Positions 25,061 through 34,678 of a stretch of DNA of 64,000 nt are shown piece by piece. The stretch's first letter is position 1. Each line of letters starts with the position of its first letter. The notes below the pieces were generated by a model. That model ran no database searches and had not been told where the DNA came from. It saw only the letters and a list, made by a program, of their open reading frames with translations. The stretch spans positions 186,001 to 250,000 of the forward strand of contig JACVCH010000002.1 of the NCBI GenBank assembly GCA_016742175.1. Direction: 5' to 3'. The stretch comes from Rhizobiaceae bacterium (GTDB lineage: Bacteria; Pseudomonadota; Alphaproteobacteria; Rhizobiales; Rhizobiaceae). The translations under genes and the position numbers were made by a program.

Positions 25061-26670
25061 CCGGGCCGATCCTCAAGGTCGAGGGGCTTTCGCTCTCGCT
25101 GCCGAGCGTCGCCGACCGCGCCTTCGCACTGAAAGACGCCTCCTTCGAGATCGCCGCCGGCGAGACGCTCTGCGTCGTCGGCGAATCGGGTTCGGGCAAG
25201 TCGATGACGGCCCATGCGGTGATGGGGCTCCTTCCGCCCGCCGTGAACGTGGCGGGCGGCAGCGTACAGCTTGCCGGACGCGAACTTCTGACGCTCGGCG
25301 ACCGCGAGATGCGGCAGGTGCGCGGCCGCGACATCGGCATGATCTTCCAAGAGCCGATGACATCGCTCAACCCGCTGATGCGCATCGGCGACCAGATCCG
25401 CGAGATGTTCGAGGCGCATGGCGCGCTCGATCCGGCCGCCCGACAGAAGCGCGCGCTCGAACTCATCGAAGAAGTCGGCCTGCCCGATCCGGCGCGCATC
25501 GTGCGCGTCTATCCGCACCAGCTTTCGGGCGGCCAGCGCCAGCGGGTGATGATCGCGATGGCGCTTGCGCTTGAGCCCAAGCTGCTCATCGCCGACGAGC
25601 CGACGACCGCGCTCGACGTCACCACGCAGGCGCAGATCCTCAAGCTGGTCGACCGCCTGCGCACCGACCACGGCACGGCCGTGCTCTTCATCACCCATGA
25701 TTTCGGCGTCGTCGCCGAGATCGCCGACCGCATCGTCGTCCTTCAGAACGGCGAAATCTGCGAGACAGGAAAGACAGCCGAGGTTCTGCGCGCGCCGACG
25801 CACGACTACACGCGCAAGCTGATCGCGGCAGTGCCCTCCATCACGCCACCGCTGCCGCGCGTCATCGAGACCGCACCTGCCGCGCTGACGGTCGCAGGAT
25901 TGGCGAAGACCTACAAAAGCGGCGGATTCTTTACGAAGGGCCGCGAGGTCAAGGCGGTCGACGACGTGTCGTTCGAGATCCGCCCGGGCGAGACGCTGGG
26001 CCTCGTCGGCGAATCCGGCTCGGGCAAATCGACGGTCGGCCGCTGCTGCCTGCGGCTGATCGAGCCCGACGACGGCACGATCCGGCTGGAGACGATCGAG
26101 ATCCAGGGCATGACGCAGCGCGCGCTGAGGCCGCACCGCTCGCGCATCCAGATGATTTTCCAGGACCCCTACGCCTCGCTGAACCCGCGCCGGTCGGTCG
26201 GGCGGATCATCGCCGAAGGCCCAGTCGCGCAGGGCGTCGACAAGAAGGCGGCGATGCAGCGGGCGCGCGACCTGCTCGATCTCGTCGGCCTGACGCCCGG
26301 CGCGGCCGATCGCTACCCGCACGAATTTTCCGGCGGCCAGCGCCAGCGCATCGGCATCGCGCGAGCGCTCGCGCTCGACCCGAAGGTGCTGATCGCCGAC
26401 GAGGCGGTGTCCGCGCTCGACGTTTCCGTGCAGGCGCAGATTCTGGATCTCATCCGCGACATCCAGGAGAGGCTCGGCGTCGCCATCCTGTTCGTTACGC
26501 ACGACCTGCGCGTTGCCGCCCAGATCTGCGACCGGATCGCCGTCATGCAGCGCGGGCGCATCGTCGAACTGGCGCCGACGGCCGAACTCTTCGCCAATCC
26601 ATCCCACGACTATACGCGCAAGCTGCTCGCCGCCGTTCCCGGCCGCGACGCCTTCGCCCATGCCAACTGA
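25057..26670 (+). CDS. Fused peptide-type ABC transporter ATP-binding protein (DppD-DppF fusion)
   Basis: 537-residue protein holding both ATPases in one chain. Domain 1 (about 5-250): Walker A GESGSGKS, signature LSGGQRQRV, Walker [13 protein letters not shown]. Domain 2 (about 275-530): Walker [10 protein letters not shown], signature FSGGQRQRI, Walker [13 protein letters not shown]. Both sites look catalytically intact. Each domain also has the oligopeptide-family C-terminal tail ([32 protein letters not shown]). The start has AAGGAGGT 6 bases upstream and overlaps the permease stop. Such fusions occur in GsiA-like and other peptide importers. Confidence 0.94.
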   Translation: MTGPILKVEGLSLSLPSVADRAFALKDASFEIAAGETLCVVGESGSGKSMTAHAVMGLLPPAVNVAGGSVQLAGRELLTLGDREMRQVRGRDIGMIFQEPMTSLNPLMRIGDQIREMFEAHGALDPAARQKRALELIEEVGLPDPARIVRVYPHQLSGGQRQRVMIAMALALEPKLLIADEPTTALDVTTQAQILKLVDRLRTDHGTAVLFITHDFGVVAEIADRIVVLQNGEICETGKTAEVLRAPTHDYTRKLIAAVPSITPPLPRVIETAPAALTVAGLAKTYKSGGFFTKGREVKAVDDVSFEIRPGETLGLVGESGSGKSTVGRCCLRLIEPDDGTIRLETIEIQGMTQRALRPHRSRIQMIFQDPYASLNPRRSVGRIIAEGPVAQGVDKKAAMQRARDLLDLVGLTPGAADRYPHEFSGGQRQRIGIARALALDPKVLIADEAVSALDVSVQAQILDLIRDIQERLGVAILFVTHDLRVAAQICDRIAVMQRGRIVELAPTAELFANPSHDYTRKLLAAVPGRDAFAHAN

Positions 26671-26683
26671 ACGGAGACCATCC

Positions 26684-27973
26684 ATGCCCCTCGCATCCGA
26701 GCTTCGCGACAGGATCATCGCGGCCGTGGAGGCCGGTTTCGACGACCAGGTCGCGCGGACGCAGGAGATGATCCGCTTTCCCTCGCTGCGCGGCGAGGAA
26801 CACGCCATCCAGGATCACGTCTTCCGCCTGCTGCGCGAGCGCGGCTACGCGATGGAGCGTTTCGAGATGGACGAGGACGCGATCTCGCGCCATCCCGGCG
26901 GCGCGCCGTTCACGGCCGAGCATTCGAAGGCGCCCATCGTCGTCGGCATCCACCGGCCGCGCGAGGAGAAGGGCCGCTCGCTGATCCTGCAGGCGCATGT
27001 CGACGTGGTGCCGCCCGGGCCGGCGAAGATGTGGACGCGCCCGGCCTTCGAGCCGGCGATCGAAGGCGACTGGCTCTATGGCCGCGGCGGCGCGGACATG
27101 AAGGCCGGGCACATCGCCAACATCGCGGCACTCGACGCGCTGCGCAGCATCGGCCTGCAGCCGGCGGCGACGGTTTATGTCCAGTCGGTCGTCGAAGAGG
27201 AATCGACCGGCAACGGCGCGCTGATGACGCATCTGCGCGGCTACAAGGCCGACGCGGTGCTCATCCCCGAGCCGGAGGAGGAGATGCTGGTGCGCGCCAA
27301 TGTCGGCGTGCTGTGGTTCCAGGTCGAACTGCGCGGGCTTCCCGTCCACGTGCGCGAAATGGCGTCCGGCGCGAACGCCATCGACGCTGCCTACCGCGTG
27401 ATCGCCTCGCTGCGCGACCTCGAAGCGAAGCTCAACGCACGCAAGGGCGAGCACGAGCATTTCAGGGACGAAACGCATCCGATCAACCTCAATATCGGCA
27501 AGATCGAAGGCGGCGACTGGGCGTCGTCCGTGCCGGCCTGGTGCCGCATCGACTGCCGCATCTCGCTCTATCCCGGCACCACGGCCGAGGAGGCGGCAAG
27601 GGAGATCGAGGATCATTTGCAGGCAGCCGCGCGCGCCGACAGCTTTCTCGCCAACAACCCGCCCGAAATTACTTTCAACGGCTTCTATTCGGAAGGCTAC
27701 GTGCTCGAGCCGGGCTCGGAAGCGGAGGCCGTTCTCGGCCGCGCGCACGAGGCCGCGACGGGTTCGCCGCTGAAGACCTTCATGACGCCCGGCTATCTCG
27801 ATACCCGCGTCTATGCGCTCTACGACCGCATTCCGGCGCTTTGCTATGGTCCGATCTCGGAAAACATCCACGGCTTCGACGAGCGGGTCAGCCTCGCGTC
27901 GCTGAAGCGCATCACCTCCGCCATGGCGCTTTTCATCGCTGAATGGTGTGGCGTGGAGGACGCCCAAGGCTGA
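26684..27973 (+). CDS. M20 family metallopeptidase, ArgE/DapE-type deacylase
   Basis: 429-residue cytoplasmic zinc hydrolase that removes acyl or similar groups from amino acid derivatives. Metal and catalytic motifs: HVDVVPPG (His105, Asp107), GRGGADMKAGH (Asp138) and VVEEESTGN (Glu171/172), with a dimerisation domain between about 200 and 320. Start at 26684 with GGAG upstream, 13 bases after the ATPase gene, so it is part of the importer operon and presumably acts on the imported ligand. Substrate could be an N-acyl or N-carbamoyl amino acid or a dipeptide. Confidence 0.9.
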   Translation: MPLASELRDRIIAAVEAGFDDQVARTQEMIRFPSLRGEEHAIQDHVFRLLRERGYAMERFEMDEDAISRHPGGAPFTAEHSKAPIVVGIHRPREEKGRSLILQAHVDVVPPGPAKMWTRPAFEPAIEGDWLYGRGGADMKAGHIANIAALDALRSIGLQPAATVYVQSVVEEESTGNGALMTHLRGYKADAVLIPEPEEEMLVRANVGVLWFQVELRGLPVHVREMASGANAIDAAYRVIASLRDLEAKLNARKGEHEHFRDETHPINLNIGKIEGGDWASSVPAWCRIDCRISLYPGTTAEEAAREIEDHLQAAARADSFLANNPPEITFNGFYSEGYVLEPGSEAEAVLGRAHEAATGSPLKTFMTPGYLDTRVYALYDRIPALCYGPISENIHGFDERVSLASLKRITSAMALFIAEWCGVEDAQG

Positions 27974-28099
27974 AAGCCAGGCGAACCCGTCAACTGAAGC
28001 TTTTTCGGATAGCGCACAAAACTTCTTTCTGCGAATTTCGGTTGTCTGCCCGGCTTCCCTTGCGTTAGCATCCGCTGCAACGACGAAGGGGAGGACGAC

Positions 28100-29584
28100 A
28101 TGTGCGCCATCTGCGAAGCGACGCGGGCTAGCGAAACGGGCAGCGGCTCGGGCGGCGGGCTCCTGCACAAGAGCGCGGCGCGCGGTGCCGGTGCATCAGG
28201 GACCCGCGCACAGCCGATGCCGCGGAGCACAGGGCGCGCGGGCGAGCGCATCCTCATCCGCAACGGGCACGTGCTCTCGATGGACCCGGGCGTCGGCGAT
28301 CATGTGCGCGCGGACGTGCTGGTTTCCGGCAAGTCCATCGAGGCGATCGGGCCCGATCTCGATGCGGGCGGCGCGGAGGTGATCGACGCCGAGGGCATGA
28401 TCGTCATGCCCGGCTTCATCGACACGCACCATCACCAGTTCGAGACCGCGCTACGCAGCTTCCTCGCCGACGCGATCCTGATCAATGACGGCAAGCCGCA
28501 CAGCCTCTTCAACTATTACGAGCATATTCTCCAGACATTCTCGGTCGTCTACCGGCCGCAGGACGTTCACATCAACGAGCTCTTCGGCTCGCTCTCGCAG
28601 CTCGACGCGGGCGTGACGACGGTGATGGACGTCTCGCAGATCCACCATTCGCCGGAGCACTCCGACGCGGTGATCGCGGCGCTGAAGGAAGCGGGGCGAC
28701 GGTCGGTGTTCGGCTATTTCGAGGGCTGGGGCGACAAGACCAGATATCCGGGCGACGCCGCGCGGCTGCGCAAGCAGTATTTCTCCTCCGACGACCAACT
28801 CCTGTCGATGGTGATGGGCGGCGAGATCTACCTGCCCGGCCACGAGGAAAGCTGGCGGATCGGGCGCGAATTGTCGCTGCCGATCGCGCTCCACGTCGTC
28901 GGCACGTTCGGCATGGCGTCGACCTTCGACGACCTGGCGCAGGCCGGCAAGTTCGGCGCCGACAACATCTTCATCCACATGACCGGAATGTCCGACATGG
29001 CGTGGGAAAAGGTCGCCGATTCCGGCGCGCATGTCTCGCTGGCGGTGCCGATCGAGATGACCATGCGCCACGGCATGCCGCCGCTGCAGAAATGCCTCGA
29101 CCGCGGCATCCAGCCCTCGCTGTCGAGCGACGTCGAATGCACGATGACGGCCGATTTCTTCACGCAGATGCGCGCGACGCTGACGCTGCAGCGCGCCTTC
29201 CTGAACGAGGCGGCGCTCGCCGGCGAGGAGAGCGACCAACACCTTTTGACCTCGCGCGACGTCATCCGGCTCGCGACGCTCGAAGGCGCAAAGGGCCTGA
29301 AGCTCGAGCAGAAGACCGGCAGCCTGACGCCCGGCAAGGAGGCCGACATCATCCTGCTCGACGCCCGTGCGATCAACGTCGCGCCGCTCAACCACGTTCC
29401 GGGCGCGGTCGTGACGCTGATGGAGCGCTCGAACGTCGACACGGTGATGGTGGCGGGCAAGATCCGCAAATGGCGCGGCGAACTCGTCGATGTCGACATC
29501 GACCGGCTGCGCGGCGAACTCGAAGCCAGCCGCGACTATCTGTTCGAGAAGGCCGGGATCAAGCAGGACCTGTTCCGGGCGTAG
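28100..29584 (+). CDS. Metal-dependent amidohydrolase (chlorohydrolase/TrzN-like family)
   Basis: 494-residue cyclic amidohydrolase. Metal ligands appear in order: HxH in FIDTHHHQF (His110, His112), His in ALHVVGTFG, His in IFIHMTGMSD and Asp in SLSSDVECTM. The C-terminus has the family ending LTPGKEADIILLDA. The family deaminates or dechlorinates heterocycles or opens rings. The first 48 residues are unusual: MCAICEAT followed by a Gly/Ser/Ala-rich stretch, with a CxxC near the start. The start is well supported by GGGGAGGACGAC before ATG. It follows the deacylase by 126 bases and is probably part of the same catabolic set. Substrate unknown. Confidence 0.88.
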   Translation: MCAICEATRASETGSGSGGGLLHKSAARGAGASGTRAQPMPRSTGRAGERILIRNGHVLSMDPGVGDHVRADVLVSGKSIEAIGPDLDAGGAEVIDAEGMIVMPGFIDTHHHQFETALRSFLADAILINDGKPHSLFNYYEHILQTFSVVYRPQDVHINELFGSLSQLDAGVTTVMDVSQIHHSPEHSDAVIAALKEAGRRSVFGYFEGWGDKTRYPGDAARLRKQYFSSDDQLLSMVMGGEIYLPGHEESWRIGRELSLPIALHVVGTFGMASTFDDLAQAGKFGADNIFIHMTGMSDMAWEKVADSGAHVSLAVPIEMTMRHGMPPLQKCLDRGIQPSLSSDVECTMTADFFTQMRATLTLQRAFLNEAALAGEESDQHLLTSRDVIRLATLEGAKGLKLEQKTGSLTPGKEADIILLDARAINVAPLNHVPGAVVTLMERSNVDTVMVAGKIRKWRGELVDVDIDRLRGELEASRDYLFEKAGIKQDLFRA

Positions 29585-29591
29585 CCCACGC

Positions 29592-30125
29592 TCAGCCCTG
29601 CGGCTTCCACTGCGCAAATGCGGTGATGCCGGCGAGCGCGAATTCCAGAACCGCTTCGTCGGTGAAGACGCCGTCAGTCACCTTGGCGTTGCCATGCGTG
29701 ACGACGATCTCCTGCCATGGAAAGACCGTCGCCAGCATGCCGTTGAGGATGTATTTCAGGTGCGCCTGCGCGCGCACCCCGCCGAGCGCGCCGCCCGAGA
29801 CCGAGATGACGAAGCACGGTTTAACCTTGAACACCGACTGGTAGGCCGGGCGCGAGGCCCAGTCGATGGCGTTCTTCAGGACGCCGGGGACCGAGTAGTT
29901 GTATTCGGGCGTCACGAACAGGACGCCGTCCGCCGCGCCGATCGCCGCGATGAGTTCGACAACCGCCGGATCGTCCTTGAGGTCCGCGTTGTAGTGCGGC
30001 AGGCGGGCGATGTCGAAACGCTGCGGCTCGATCGTTCCGGGCAGGCGCTCGATCAGCCGACGCGTCAGCGCCGCGCTGGAGGAAGCGGCGCGCAGGCTGC
30101 CGCACAGGATGAGCATTCGGTACAT
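29592..30125 (-). CDS. NADPH-dependent FMN reductase family protein
   Basis: Flavodoxin-like oxidoreductase, 177 residues, with the FMN phosphate loop LCGSLRAASSSAALTRRL near the N-terminus and the family motif TPEYNYSVPGVLKNAIDW (about residues 73-90). Such enzymes reduce free FMN for monooxygenases, or quinones or chromate directly. ATG 30125 used; a GTG two codons upstream is possible. It is the last gene of the citryl-CoA lyase/CoA-transferase/TRAP operon, 9 bases after the TRAP large permease. Given a divergent hydroxyquinol-type dioxygenase, a quinone-reducing role is possible but unproven. Confidence 0.88.
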   Translation of the reverse strand: MYRMLILCGSLRAASSSAALTRRLIERLPGTIEPQRFDIARLPHYNADLKDDPAVVELIAAIGAADGVLFVTPEYNYSVPGVLKNAIDWASRPAYQSVFKVKPCFVISVSGGALGGVRAQAHLKYILNGMLATVFPWQEIVVTHGNAKVTDGVFTDEAVLEFALAGITAFAQWKPQG

Positions 30126-30134
30126 GTGCACTCT

Positions 30135-31448
30135 CTAAAGTCTCGCGAGCCAGGTGGCGATCTGCGGCACGGCCGCGACGATGGCAAGGACGACCAGCAT
30201 CGTCAGCACGAACGGGAACGCGCCGCGGAAGATTTCGCCGACCTTCAGCGTCTTTTCGTTCAGGGCCGACTTGATCGTGAAGACCGACAGGCCGAAGGGC
30301 GGCGTCAGCAGGCCGATCTCGACCGCGATGACGGTGAGGACGCCGAACCAAATCATGTCGAACCCGGCAGCGCGCGCCACCGGCAGCGCGATCGGCAGCA
30401 GGATCAGCATGATCGAGATCGAATCGATCAGGAAGCCGAGAACGATCACCAGCGCCAGGAACAGGACCAGGAAGCCCCAGGGGCCGATCGGGCCGGCGAG
30501 CAGGAACTCGGCCAGCATGGCCGGCAGGCCCGACATGGCCAGCATACGGCTGAAGAAGCTCGCGGCCATGATCAGGAACAGGACCGAGACGGTGATCTGT
30601 CCCGTCTCGACCAGAATGCCCCAGAACGAGCGCGCCGAGATCGAGCGGCGCGAGAGGGCGAGAACGAGCGCGCCCAGCGCGCCGACCGCGCCCGCCTCGG
30701 TAGGGTTGAGGAAGCCGCCATAGATGCCGCCGAGCACGAGCACGATCAGGAAGATGATCGGCACGCCCTTCAGCGCGAGGCGCGACCAGGGCTGGTCGGC
30801 ATCGGGAACGTGGCCTTCGCGCGCCTCGAACACGAAGCCGGGCTGGAAGCGGGCGAGGAGCATGATGGTGACGGCAAAGGCGAAGGACAAGAGGATGCCG
30901 GGGCCGACGCCCGCCAGGAACATGCGGCCGACCGATTCCTCCGCCAGCACCGCGTAGACGATCATCAAGAGCGAGGGCGGCAGGAGCATGCCGAGCACGG
31001 AACTGCCGGCGACGACGCCCGTCGCGAATTTGCGCGTGTAGCCATGGCGCGTCATCTCGGGCACCGCGACGCGGCTGAAGACGGAGGCCGATGCGATGGA
31101 GACGCCGGTGATCGACGCGAAGACCGCGTTTGCAAAGACGGTGGCGATGCCGAGGCCCGCGCGCACCTTGCGGAACATGCGCTCGAAGACGTCGAACGTG
31201 TCCTTGCCGATTCCCGAGACCGCGACGAGCAGGCCCATCAGGACGAAGAGCGGCACGACGGCGTAGAGATACTCGCGCAGCGCATCGTTGGCGACCGAGC
31301 CCATCATGCGCAGCGCGACGCCCTCGTTGCGGATGAAGAAGACGCCGAGGAACGATGTCAGCAACATGCCGAGCGCGATCGGCATGCCGATATAGATGAG
31401 GAAAAGAAGGGCGCCGACGGCCACCCAGCCGATTTCGACGGCGCTCAT
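30135..31448 (-). CDS. TRAP transporter large permease (DctM family)
   Basis: 437-residue inner-membrane protein with about twelve hydrophobic helices, the ion-coupled transport subunit of a TRAP importer. Family patterns: LFVLMGLLVAVSGIGKDTFDVFERMFRK near residue 100, TGVSIASASVFSRVAVPEMTRHGY and SSVLGMLLPPSLLMIVYAVLAEESVGRMFLAG. The start overlaps the small permease stop as ATGA. Works with the small permease and the binding protein encoded just upstream. Confidence 0.94.
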   Translation of the reverse strand: MSAVEIGWVAVGALLFLIYIGMPIALGMLLTSFLGVFFIRNEGVALRMMGSVANDALREYLYAVVPLFVLMGLLVAVSGIGKDTFDVFERMFRKVRAGLGIATVFANAVFASITGVSIASASVFSRVAVPEMTRHGYTRKFATGVVAGSSVLGMLLPPSLLMIVYAVLAEESVGRMFLAGVGPGILLSFAFAVTIMLLARFQPGFVFEAREGHVPDADQPWSRLALKGVPIIFLIVLVLGGIYGGFLNPTEAGAVGALGALVLALSRRSISARSFWGILVETGQITVSVLFLIMAASFFSRMLAMSGLPAMLAEFLLAGPIGPWGFLVLFLALVIVLGFLIDSISIMLILLPIALPVARAAGFDMIWFGVLTVIAVEIGLLTPPFGLSVFTIKSALNEKTLKVGEIFRGAFPFVLTMLVVLAIVAAVPQIATWLARL

Positions 31449-32008
31449 GAATTGACCTCGGAAGGTCCGGCCGGGGCGCGAAGGATCGCGGCGATCTGGA
31501 TGACGAACTGGATCGCGGACACGGTCATCCCGAACAGGATGGCGAGGCGGAACGGCCAGGTCGGCAAGGTGAGGACGCCGGTGACGCCGATATACTGGCC
31601 CCGCGAAATGTCGCTCTCGAAGATGCGAAGCGTCGACCAGGCGATGATGGCGAGCATGACCGCGCCGACGATGTCGAAGAAGCAGCCGAGGATCGCGGCC
31701 GCGCGCGGGCGCTTCATCTGCAGGGCGTCGATGAAGATGTCGGCCCGCGCCAGCCGGTTGTGCCGGATCGCGGTGCCGAGCTGCAGGTAGACGATCATCA
31801 CCAGCGTCAGCGCGCCGAGCTCGGAGACGAGCGGCAGGGACGCGCCGAAGAAATTGCGCGCGACCACGTCGCTGCAGATGATGATCATCAGCACGACGAT
31901 CAGCGCCGTGCCGATGACGGCCATGCCGTCGACGAGCCATCCCCAGGCGGAGGCGAGTGCGGACGGACGTCCCCGGGCGGGGACGTCGCTGTTCTGCGGG
32001 TTTTCCAT
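31445..32008 (-). CDS. TRAP transporter small permease (DctQ family)
   Basis: 187-residue protein with four hydrophobic helices (MAVIGTALIVVLMIIICSDV, LGALTLVMIVYLQLG, GCFFDIVGAVMLAIIAWS and FRLAILFGMTVSAIQFVIQI) and the conserved central loop AIRHNRLARADIFID. ATG 32008 gives a normal-length N-terminal tail; the frame is open upstream but without family similarity. Partner of the DctM subunit, with which it overlaps. Confidence 0.9.
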   Translation of the reverse strand: MENPQNSDVPARGRPSALASAWGWLVDGMAVIGTALIVVLMIIICSDVVARNFFGASLPLVSELGALTLVMIVYLQLGTAIRHNRLARADIFIDALQMKRPRAAAILGCFFDIVGAVMLAIIAWSTLRIFESDISRGQYIGVTGVLTLPTWPFRLAILFGMTVSAIQFVIQIAAILRAPAGPSEVNS

Positions 32009-32033
32009 CGGGGGACGCCCTCGTCGCGCTTCG

Positions 32034-33113
32034 TTACTCGGACGCGTCCCAGTCGCGGGCCGGCTCCTCGCCGCGCTCGCGCAGGCCGTCCATGTAGGCC
32101 TCAAGGAAGTCGGCGGCCGGAAGGCCCTTCTCCTCGGCTGCGTTCGACCATTCGGCGGCGAGGTCCGGCAGGCCCTCGACCCATTTCTGGCGCTCTTCGG
32201 CGGGCAGTTCGGCGAGCGTCACCGGCGGGTTCTGCGTGGAACCGAGCTCGATGATCTTGTCCATCGCGGCCGGCTGACGCTCCATCAGATCCTCGCCATG
32301 CGCGATCGAATAGGATTCGCCGGCGGCGAGCAGCGCGTCCTGCACCTCTTCGGGCAGGCCGTCCCACGTGTCCTTGTTGATGGCGATGCCGCCGGAGAAG
32401 ACCGTGCCCATCTGGACGCGCGTCACATAGGGCGCGACCTCGTAGATCTTGGTCGGCAGGACGCCGAGCGCCAGCGACAGCACGCCGTCTGACACGCCGG
32501 TCTGGATATCGGTGTAGAAGGTGGTCAGAGCGCCGTCGACCGCATTGGCGCCGGTGCCGCGCAGCCAAGTGCCCAGCACGCCGGGAGCCGAGATCTTCAT
32601 GCCGTCGAGGTCGGCGAGCGAGGTGATCGGCTCCTTGGTGTAGAGGTCGTAGCTGTCCGAGCCGGTCGCGCCGAGGAAGACGAGATTGTACTGCTCCCAC
32701 TCTTCCTTGAACTCGGGCACGCTTTCATAGAGCGCGCGCATGGTCTCGAGCTGCACCGGCACGTTGTTGGTCGAGAAGGGCGTGTAGGCGGTGACCTGGG
32801 ACAGCGGCATGGCGGCGGCCTCCAGATAGGAGAACACCCAGCCGATGTCGGTGACGCCGTCCTCGACGGAGGACAGCGTCGCAGTGGCGTTGTAGAGCTG
32901 GCCGCCGAAGGCCTCCTGCCAGTTGATCTCGTATTCGCCGGTCTCGGCCAGTATCCGGTCCACTTCCGGCATGAAATGGCTCTGGATCAGGCCGATCCAG
33001 GGAATGGTGGTCGGATGGCTCGATGCGACCGTCAGGTCGATCGTCTCCTGCGCCAGCGCGGCAGCGGGAAACGCGACCGAGCCCGCCAATGCCAATGCGA
33101 AAATCCTGTTCAT
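32034..33113 (-). CDS. TRAP transporter substrate-binding protein (DctP family)
   Basis: 359-residue periplasmic binding protein. Signal peptide MNRIFALALAGSVAFPAAALAQ, then DctP motifs FMPEVDRILAETGEYEINWQ, GQLYNATATLSSVEDGVTDIGW, a LDGMKISAPG segment and LRGTGANAVDGALTTFYTDIQTGVSDG. The Arg in the segment after ISAPG (WLRGTG) is in the region that usually contacts a carboxylate, so the ligand is probably an organic acid. The neighbouring CoA-transferase and citryl-CoA lyase suggest a di- or tricarboxylate. Confidence 0.92.
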   Translation of the reverse strand: MNRIFALALAGSVAFPAAALAQETIDLTVASSHPTTIPWIGLIQSHFMPEVDRILAETGEYEINWQEAFGGQLYNATATLSSVEDGVTDIGWVFSYLEAAAMPLSQVTAYTPFSTNNVPVQLETMRALYESVPEFKEEWEQYNLVFLGATGSDSYDLYTKEPITSLADLDGMKISAPGVLGTWLRGTGANAVDGALTTFYTDIQTGVSDGVLSLALGVLPTKIYEVAPYVTRVQMGTVFSGGIAINKDTWDGLPEEVQDALLAAGESYSIAHGEDLMERQPAAMDKIIELGSTQNPPVTLAELPAEERQKWVEGLPDLAAEWSNAAEEKGLPAADFLEAYMDGLRERGEEPARDWDASE

Positions 33114-33137
33114 GTTCTTCCTCCCTTTGAAATCCCG

Positions 33138-33533
33138 TCAGACGATTTCGAACGTCTGTGTCGAGTAGTCGAGGCGCAGGCTCACCCTGCCCTCGTTGAT
33201 CATCCATGGCCGCACGACGAAGGACCGGGCGCCGCAGCGGTGCATCGGATCGCGATCGGCGATCTCGATCGCCTCCTCCCGCGATTTCGCCCTCACGACG
33301 ACCATGCCCTCGCCGGTCCAGCTCTGCTCGTCGTCGCTCCACAAGGGACCGGCTGCGAACAGGACGCCGTCGCGTTCGAGCGACATCTGAAACGTCAGGT
33401 GCTCTTCCAGATTGGCGAGCACAGGGCCGATGCCGTCGGTGGGGCTCGTCATGATCGCGTAGAGCTGCTTTTGCAGCATGGCCTTGCTGGCGGCCTTCAC
33501 CTCCGCGACGGGAACGGCGTGAGGCGCGCTCAT
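33138..33533 (-). CDS. YciI-like (YCII domain) protein
   Basis: 131-residue ferredoxin-like alpha/beta barrel protein. Family features: a His in the first helix (LEEHLTFQMSLERDGVLFAAGPL) and the DPMHRCGARSFVVRPW segment corresponding to the conserved Asp-Pro-[FM]. The ATG overlaps the CoA-transferase stop as ATGA. YciI proteins are mostly uncharacterised, but TftG of the 2,4,5-T pathway is a dehydrochlorinase of this family acting just before hydroxyquinol. In this operon it may eliminate or isomerise an intermediate; the reaction is unknown. Confidence 0.75.
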   Translation of the reverse strand: MSAPHAVPVAEVKAASKAMLQKQLYAIMTSPTDGIGPVLANLEEHLTFQMSLERDGVLFAAGPLWSDDEQSWTGEGMVVVRAKSREEAIEIADRDPMHRCGARSFVVRPWMINEGRVSLRLDYSTQTFEIV

Positions 33534-34672
33534 CGCCGGGCTTCCTTGGCGAGTTCCGCGCGGATTTCCGCGCCGTGCTCGTCGAGGACGGGCGGAGGCG
33601 CGATGTCGGCATCGACCTCGTCGTCGAAGCTGTAGGGCGCGCGGACGGTGGTGAATCTGCCCATGGTCGGATGGTCGGCGCCGATCTTCATGCCGAGATG
33701 CACCGCCTGCGGGTCTTCCAGAGCCTCGTTAGAATCGTAGGCCGGTGCGTGCGGCACCTCGTTGGCAAGGAGCAGGTCGCACCAGGCGTCGCGGGCCTTG
33801 CTCTTGAAGACCGGCGTCATGATCTCGATCAATTCGTCCTGGTGCTTGATGCGCTCCAGCCGCTCGGCGAAGCGCGGATCGGCGTCGAGCGCCTCCTGCC
33901 CCGTCGCGGCGAGCAGGCCCTCCCAGAACTTGCGCGGCGAGGACATGTGGATGGCGACCCACTTTCCGTCGGCGCATTCGAACGTATAGGACTGCGAGAC
34001 GACCGGGCGCGACAGCGGGCCCATGACCTCGCCGACGCTGAAATAGTGGGTGAAGCTGTCGAGATTGAAATGCGACATGGCCTCAAGCATCGAGATGTCG
34101 ATGCGCCGGCCCTGCCCCGTATCGCCGCGCTCGACCAGCGCCGCGAGGATGCCCATCGCCGCATACTGCCCGGTGATCGCATCGGCGATGGCGGGGCCGA
34201 TGACGCGCGGGTTGGTCGGCGGCGTGACGAGGCGCAGGAAGCCGCTCGCGGCCTGTGCGACCGTGTCGTAGGCCGGCCGGTCCCGCGAGGGCCCGGACTT
34301 GCCGAAGCCGGAAATGGCGCAATAGATCAGCTTCGGATTGATCCGCTGCAGTTCCTCGGCCCCTGCTCCGAGCTTTTCCGCGACGCCGGGACGGAAATTT
34401 TGGATGAAGACGTCGGCCGTCGCGATCAGGTCGTGGAAAGTCTGCCGGTCGGCCGCATCCTTGGTGTCGAGCGCGATCGAGCGCTTGTTGCGGTTGTAGG
34501 TCTGGTAGTGCGGCGAATAGAGCCCGCCCTTGAACGCGCGGAACGGGTCGCCCGTCTCCGGCCGCTCGACCTTGATCACGTCGGCGCCTAAGTCGCCGAG
34601 CAGCATGGCCGCCGCCGGGCCGGTGATGTAGGTGCCCATTTCGACGATGCGGACGGATTTGAGGATCTTCAT
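33530..34672 (-). CDS. Class III (CaiB/BaiF family) CoA-transferase
   Basis: 380-residue enzyme transferring CoA between carboxylic acids. N-terminal Rossmann segment VRIVEMGTYITGPAAAMLLGDLGADVIKVE with PETGDPFR, then YNRNKRSIALDTKD and the FIQNFRPGVAEKLGAG motif. The catalytic Asp expected near residue 165 lies in the segment around VIGPAIADAITGQYAAMGILAAL. It follows the citryl-CoA lyase gene by 6 bases, so it probably makes the CoA thioester that the lyase cleaves. Confidence 0.92.
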   Translation of the reverse strand: MKILKSVRIVEMGTYITGPAAAMLLGDLGADVIKVERPETGDPFRAFKGGLYSPHYQTYNRNKRSIALDTKDAADRQTFHDLIATADVFIQNFRPGVAEKLGAGAEELQRINPKLIYCAISGFGKSGPSRDRPAYDTVAQAASGFLRLVTPPTNPRVIGPAIADAITGQYAAMGILAALVERGDTGQGRRIDISMLEAMSHFNLDSFTHYFSVGEVMGPLSRPVVSQSYTFECADGKWVAIHMSSPRKFWEGLLAATGQEALDADPRFAERLERIKHQDELIEIMTPVFKSKARDAWCDLLLANEVPHAPAYDSNEALEDPQAVHLGMKIGADHPTMGRFTTVRAPYSFDDEVDADIAPPPVLDEHGAEIRAELAKEARR

Positions 34673-34678
34673 CGCCGT

